Below are positions 5,298-7,066 of a stretch of DNA of 7,066 nucleotides, piece after piece; positions within the stretch are counted from its first letter, which is position 1; every line of letters begins with the position of its first letter. The translations under genes were made by a program, and so were the position numbers. Under the pieces are notes generated by a model, which had not been told where the DNA came from, made no database searches, and saw only the letters and a list, made by a program, of their open reading frames with translations. Source of the DNA: JACKJP01 sp050186955 (GTDB taxonomy: Bacteria > Pseudomonadota > Alphaproteobacteria > Rhizobiales > Tepidamorphaceae); assembly GCA_050186955.1 (NCBI GenBank), contig JBFWXZ010000164.1, positions 1-7,066 on the forward strand, in the 5' to 3' direction.

Positions 5298-6227
5298 ATG
5301 ATAAGCCTGCGGCAATTGCGCTATGTCGACGCGCTCGCCCGCCACCGGCATTTCGGCCAGGCGGCGGAGGCCGCCGGCGTCACCCAGCCGGCGCTGTCGA
5401 TGCAGATCCGCGAGCTGGAGAACGCGCTCGGCGGCGCGCTGTTCGAACGGACGCCGGCGGGCGCGGTGCCGACGCCGCTCGGCCTCGACGTCGCCGAGCG
5501 CGCCTCCCGCGTCCTCGCCGAGATCGCCGATCTCGAGGCGCTGGGGCAGGGCGAGCGCGCGCTCGCCCTCAACCGGCTGCGGCTCGGGGTGATTCCCTCC
5601 ATCGCCCCCTATCTGCTGCCGACCCTGCTGCCGCTCGTCGAGGAGGAGCTGCCGCAGCTGCGCATGAGCGTCCGCGAGGCGGTGACCGACGCGCTGGTCG
5701 ACGATCTCGCCGGCGGCCGCATCGACGTCGTCATCGCCTCGCTGCCGCTCGAGCAGTCGGGCTTCGTCGAGGAGGCCGCCTTCATCGACGAGTTCTTCCT
5801 CGCGGTGCCGCTGGGTTCGCCGCTCGCCGGCCTCGACAGCATCGCGCCCTCCGCCGTCGCCGCGAACGAGTTGATCCTGCTGGAGGATGGCCATTGCCTG
5901 CGCGATCAGGCGCTGTCGGTGTGCCGCCGCGTCGATCCGGCGCAGCTTCGCGAATTCGGCGCGTCCAGCATGGCGACGATCCTCCAGATGGTGGCGGCTG
6001 GCCACGGCGTCACGCTCGCCCCGCGCCTCTGCTTCGAGGGCGATCCGGCGGCGGCGAGCCGGCGCGCCGTCGTGCCCGTCGAGGCGCCGGCGCCGTCGCG
6101 CACCGGCGGGCTTGCCTGGCGGCGCACGTCGCCGGGCCGCGCGCGGTTCGGGCGGGTCGCCCGGCTCGTCGCGCGGGCGGGAGCAGGGGCAGGGGCGCGG
6201 ACAGGAGCGGGGACAGGGGCGGATTGA
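5298..6227 (+). CDS. oxyR: LysR-type peroxide sensor OxyR
   Basis: 309 residues; cytosolic tetrameric transcription factor that turns on peroxide defence when H2O2 links two cysteines. The N-terminal winged helix-turn-helix spans about residues 1-60 (MISLRQLRYVDALARHRHFG, AAGVTQPALSMQIRELE). The effector domain follows from about 92 (RLRLGVIPSIAPYLLP). The OxyR hallmark LLEDGHCLRDQALSVC is present, with Cys200 and Cys209 nine residues apart, exactly as Cys199 and Cys208 in E. coli. A third cysteine, Cys245, is outside the pair. Start at 5298 matches the family N-terminus; the Shine-Dalgarno is weak (AAGG, 11 nt upstream). The gene lies head to head with the catalase, its expected target, and probably represses itself as many LysR regulators do. 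The last 16 residues are low-complexity Ala/Gly/Thr/Arg (AGAGAGARTGAGTGAD), encoded by a G-run repeat, and are unlike the normal OxyR end. Confidence 0.97.
   Translation: MISLRQLRYVDALARHRHFGQAAEAAGVTQPALSMQIRELENALGGALFERTPAGAVPTPLGLDVAERASRVLAEIADLEALGQGERALALNRLRLGVIPSIAPYLLPTLLPLVEEELPQLRMSVREAVTDALVDDLAGGRIDVVIASLPLEQSGFVEEAAFIDEFFLAVPLGSPLAGLDSIAPSAVAANELILLEDGHCLRDQALSVCRRVDPAQLREFGASSMATILQMVAAGHGVTLAPRLCFEGDPAAASRRAVVPVEAPAPSRTGGLAWRRTSPGRARFGRVARLVARAGAGAGARTGAGTGAD
6175..6219 (+). repeat. G-run repeat with G-quadruplex potential at the 3' end of oxyR
   Basis: Six G-runs of at least three: 6175-6177, 6179-6181, 6186-6189, 6192-6195, 6209-6212 and 6216-6219. The first four are separated by 1, 4 and 2 nt, meeting the common G3N1-7 quadruplex rule on the coding strand. 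Units of the form GGGGCA/GGGGACA recur, suggesting slippage growth. Confidence 0.6.
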
Positions 6228-6252
6228 GTTCGCCCGGGCGCTTGGCTATAAG
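6224..6252 (+). promoter_or_regulatory. Candidate sigma70-type promoter for ndk
   Basis: TTGAGT (6224-6229) and TATAAG (6247-6252) with the ideal 17-nt spacer. The -35 box overlaps the oxyR stop codon (6225-6227). A start near 6259 would give a leader of about 90 nt containing two hairpins. Confidence 0.55.
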
Positions 6253-6263
6253 CGCGCACGGTC

Positions 6264-6292
6264 GCGGCGCCCGGGGGCGCCGCATTTGTTTT
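6264..6292 (+). terminator. Rho-independent terminator-like hairpin after oxyR, inside the ndk leader
   Basis: GCGGCGCC (6264-6271) and GGCGCCGC (6276-6283) form a perfect 8-bp stem with a 4-nt loop, followed by ATTTGTTTT. It can end oxyR transcription, but it also lies a few bases downstream of the predicted ndk start point. Confidence 0.6.
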
Positions 6293-6301
6293 CAACGACA
6301 G

Positions 6302-6320
6302 CGGGCGAGCCCTTCGCCCG
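6302..6320 (+). other. Second hairpin in the ndk leader
   Basis: CGGGCGA (6302-6308) pairs with TCGCCCG (6314-6320) around a 5-nt loop, 13 nt before the ndk Shine-Dalgarno. No U-tract. Confidence 0.4.
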
Positions 6321-6348
6321 GCAATCCCAGCAAGAGGAAACGCGCCCC

Positions 6349-6771
6349 ATGGCTACCGAGCGCACCCTTTCGATCATCAAACCCGACGCCACCGCCCGCA
6401 ACATCACCGGCAAGATCGTCGCCAAGCTCGAGGACGCCGGCCTGCGCGTCGTCGCCCAGAAGCGCGCCAAGTGGTCCAAGGCCGACGCCGAGGCCTTCTA
6501 CGCCGTTCACCGCGAGCGCCCCTTCTTCGGCGATCTCGTCGCCTTCATGACCTCGGGCCCGATCGTCCTGCAAGTGCTGGAAGGCGAGAACGCCGTCGCC
6601 CGCAACCGCGAGGTGATGGGCGCGACCAACCCGAAGGACGCCGCCGCCGGCACCATCCGCGCCGATTTCGCCGAGAATATCGAGCGCAACTCCGTGCACG
6701 GCTCCGACAGCGCCGAGAACGCGGCCAAGGAAATCGCGCTCTGCTTCAAGGCCGGCGAAATCGTCGGCTGA
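6349..6771 (+). CDS. ndk: Nucleoside diphosphate kinase
   Basis: 140 residues, the standard bacterial length. A cytosolic enzyme that moves the gamma phosphate from ATP to other (deoxy)nucleoside diphosphates through a phosphohistidine, keeping NTP and dNTP pools level. Seen: ERTLSIIKPDA at 4-14 with Lys11; ERPFFGDLVAFMTSGP (56-71); and the active-site block NSVHGSDS (114-121) with the phosphorylated His117 and the nucleotide-binding neighbours. The start has GAGGA (6334-6338) 10 nt upstream and begins MATERTLSIIKPD as in relatives; the open frame reaching back to 5887 is a shadow of oxyR. It has its own promoter-like sequence and a strong terminator (6795-6828), so it is probably monocistronic. 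It converges on the sulfotransferase-like gene with only 17 nt between stops. Confidence 0.98.
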   Translation: MATERTLSIIKPDATARNITGKIVAKLEDAGLRVVAQKRAKWSKADAEAFYAVHRERPFFGDLVAFMTSGPIVLQVLEGENAVARNREVMGATNPKDAAAGTIRADFAENIERNSVHGSDSAENAAKEIALCFKAGEIVG

Positions 6772-6788
6772 CGCGACTGCCGGGAATT

Positions 6789-7066
6789 TCAGGAGGGCGC
6801 GGCCTTCGCGGACCGCGCCCTTTTCTTTGCCGCGGCGGCGTCCTTCGGATAGCCGAAATGCTCGAAATACCAGGGCGCCGCGGCGGCTATCTCGGCGCGC
6901 AGCGGGCCATTGTCCGGCCGCGACGACGGGCTGTGGCCGGCGGTGTCGAGGATGTGCTTCTCGATTTCACGCCGCCCGCTGCCTTCCTCCATGTCCCAGC
7001 CGAGCCAGTCATAGATGCGTTCGGCGGTGGCGAGCGGCGCGTCGCGCAGCTCGGCGTGGCTTATCT
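6789..7066 (-). CDS. Sulfotransferase-like protein, C-terminal 91 residues (partial, runs off right edge)
   Basis: The frame is open from the right edge to the TGA at 6789-6791; the internal ATG at 6992 is not the start, since coding sense continues upstream of it. The visible residues ISHAELRDAPLATAERIYDWLGWDM match the sulfotransferase-family pattern of a strand plus E-L, then DPLAT and a helix ending in LG. Near the end, RAEIAAAAPWYFEHFGYP matches the closing helix of that family. The PAPS-binding motifs would lie upstream, outside the window, so neither substrate nor activity can be judged. The last residues (KKRARSAKAAPS) are Lys/Arg/Ala-rich and are written by the DNA that also forms the ndk terminator. 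An alternative is an unrelated protein with a similar tail; I hold the family call at moderate confidence. Confidence 0.6.
   Translation of the reverse strand, partial: ISHAELRDAPLATAERIYDWLGWDMEEGSGRREIEKHILDTAGHSPSSRPDNGPLRAEIAAAAPWYFEHFGYPKDAAAAKKRARSAKAAPS
6795..6828 (+). terminator. Rho-independent terminator of ndk
   Basis: GGGCGCGGCC (6795-6804) pairs with GG-A-CCGCGCCC (6810-6820; one bulged A) around a short TTCGC loop, followed by TTTTCTTT (6821-6828). It lies entirely within the last codons of the convergent gene. On the opposite strand no T-tract follows, so it works in one direction only. Confidence 0.8.

Noticed and set aside
5247..6005. 252-codon minus-strand open frame opposite oxyR
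   Set aside because: Antisense shadow of oxyR, rich in Arg/Gln/Asp/His, no recognisable motif.
5887..6348. N-terminal extension of the ndk frame
   Set aside because: It overlaps oxyR in another frame and is Arg/Ala-rich. Ndk proteins begin at the MATERTLSIIKPD position, which has its own Shine-Dalgarno.

Overview
The window is GC-rich, with genes packed on both strands. It looks like the chromosome of an alphaproteobacterium, probably of the Rhizobiales/Hyphomicrobiales. The evidence is the strong third-position GC bias (seen as long antisense shadow reading frames), the OxyR/catalase pair, and three families of palindromic repeats that resemble intergenic elements known from Bradyrhizobium-like genomes. 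Genus cannot be fixed from the sequence alone. I see no rRNA, tRNA, CRISPR, transposase or phage gene.

Layout. (1) 1-961, minus: N-terminal half of an ABC-F ATPase, running off the left edge. (2) 1127-2445, plus: three consecutive genes for small secreted proteins of about 130-140 residues. I read them as one paralogous family with a conserved cysteine pair; I do not recognise the family. (3) 2446-3036: a non-coding stretch between two convergent 3' ends, holding eight palindromic units arranged as four inverted pairs (A pair, C pair, B pair, A pair). (4) 3037-3546, minus: a DinB-fold protein. (5) 3648-5150, minus: a clade 3 haem catalase. (6) 5298-6227, plus: OxyR, divergent from the catalase, with both redox cysteines. 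(7) 6349-6771, plus: nucleoside diphosphate kinase, with its own promoter-like sequence, a hairpin-rich leader and a good terminator. (8) 6789-7066, minus: the C-terminal end of a sulfotransferase-like protein, cut by the right edge.

How they work together. OxyR and the catalase form a classical peroxide-sensing and detoxifying pair sharing a 147-bp divergent control region. Ndk and ABC-F are housekeeping functions (NTP balance; ribosome-associated ATPase). The three secreted proteins form a likely operon acting in the periplasm or outside the cell and are the least understood part of the window. The DinB protein may be read through from the catalase gene, although a very strong hairpin separates them.

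The most interesting points are the three-member secreted family, the covarying stems in the repeat cluster, the hairpin/terminator immediately behind the ndk promoter, the G-run tract encoding the OxyR C-terminus, and the ndk terminator lying inside the convergent gene's last codons.
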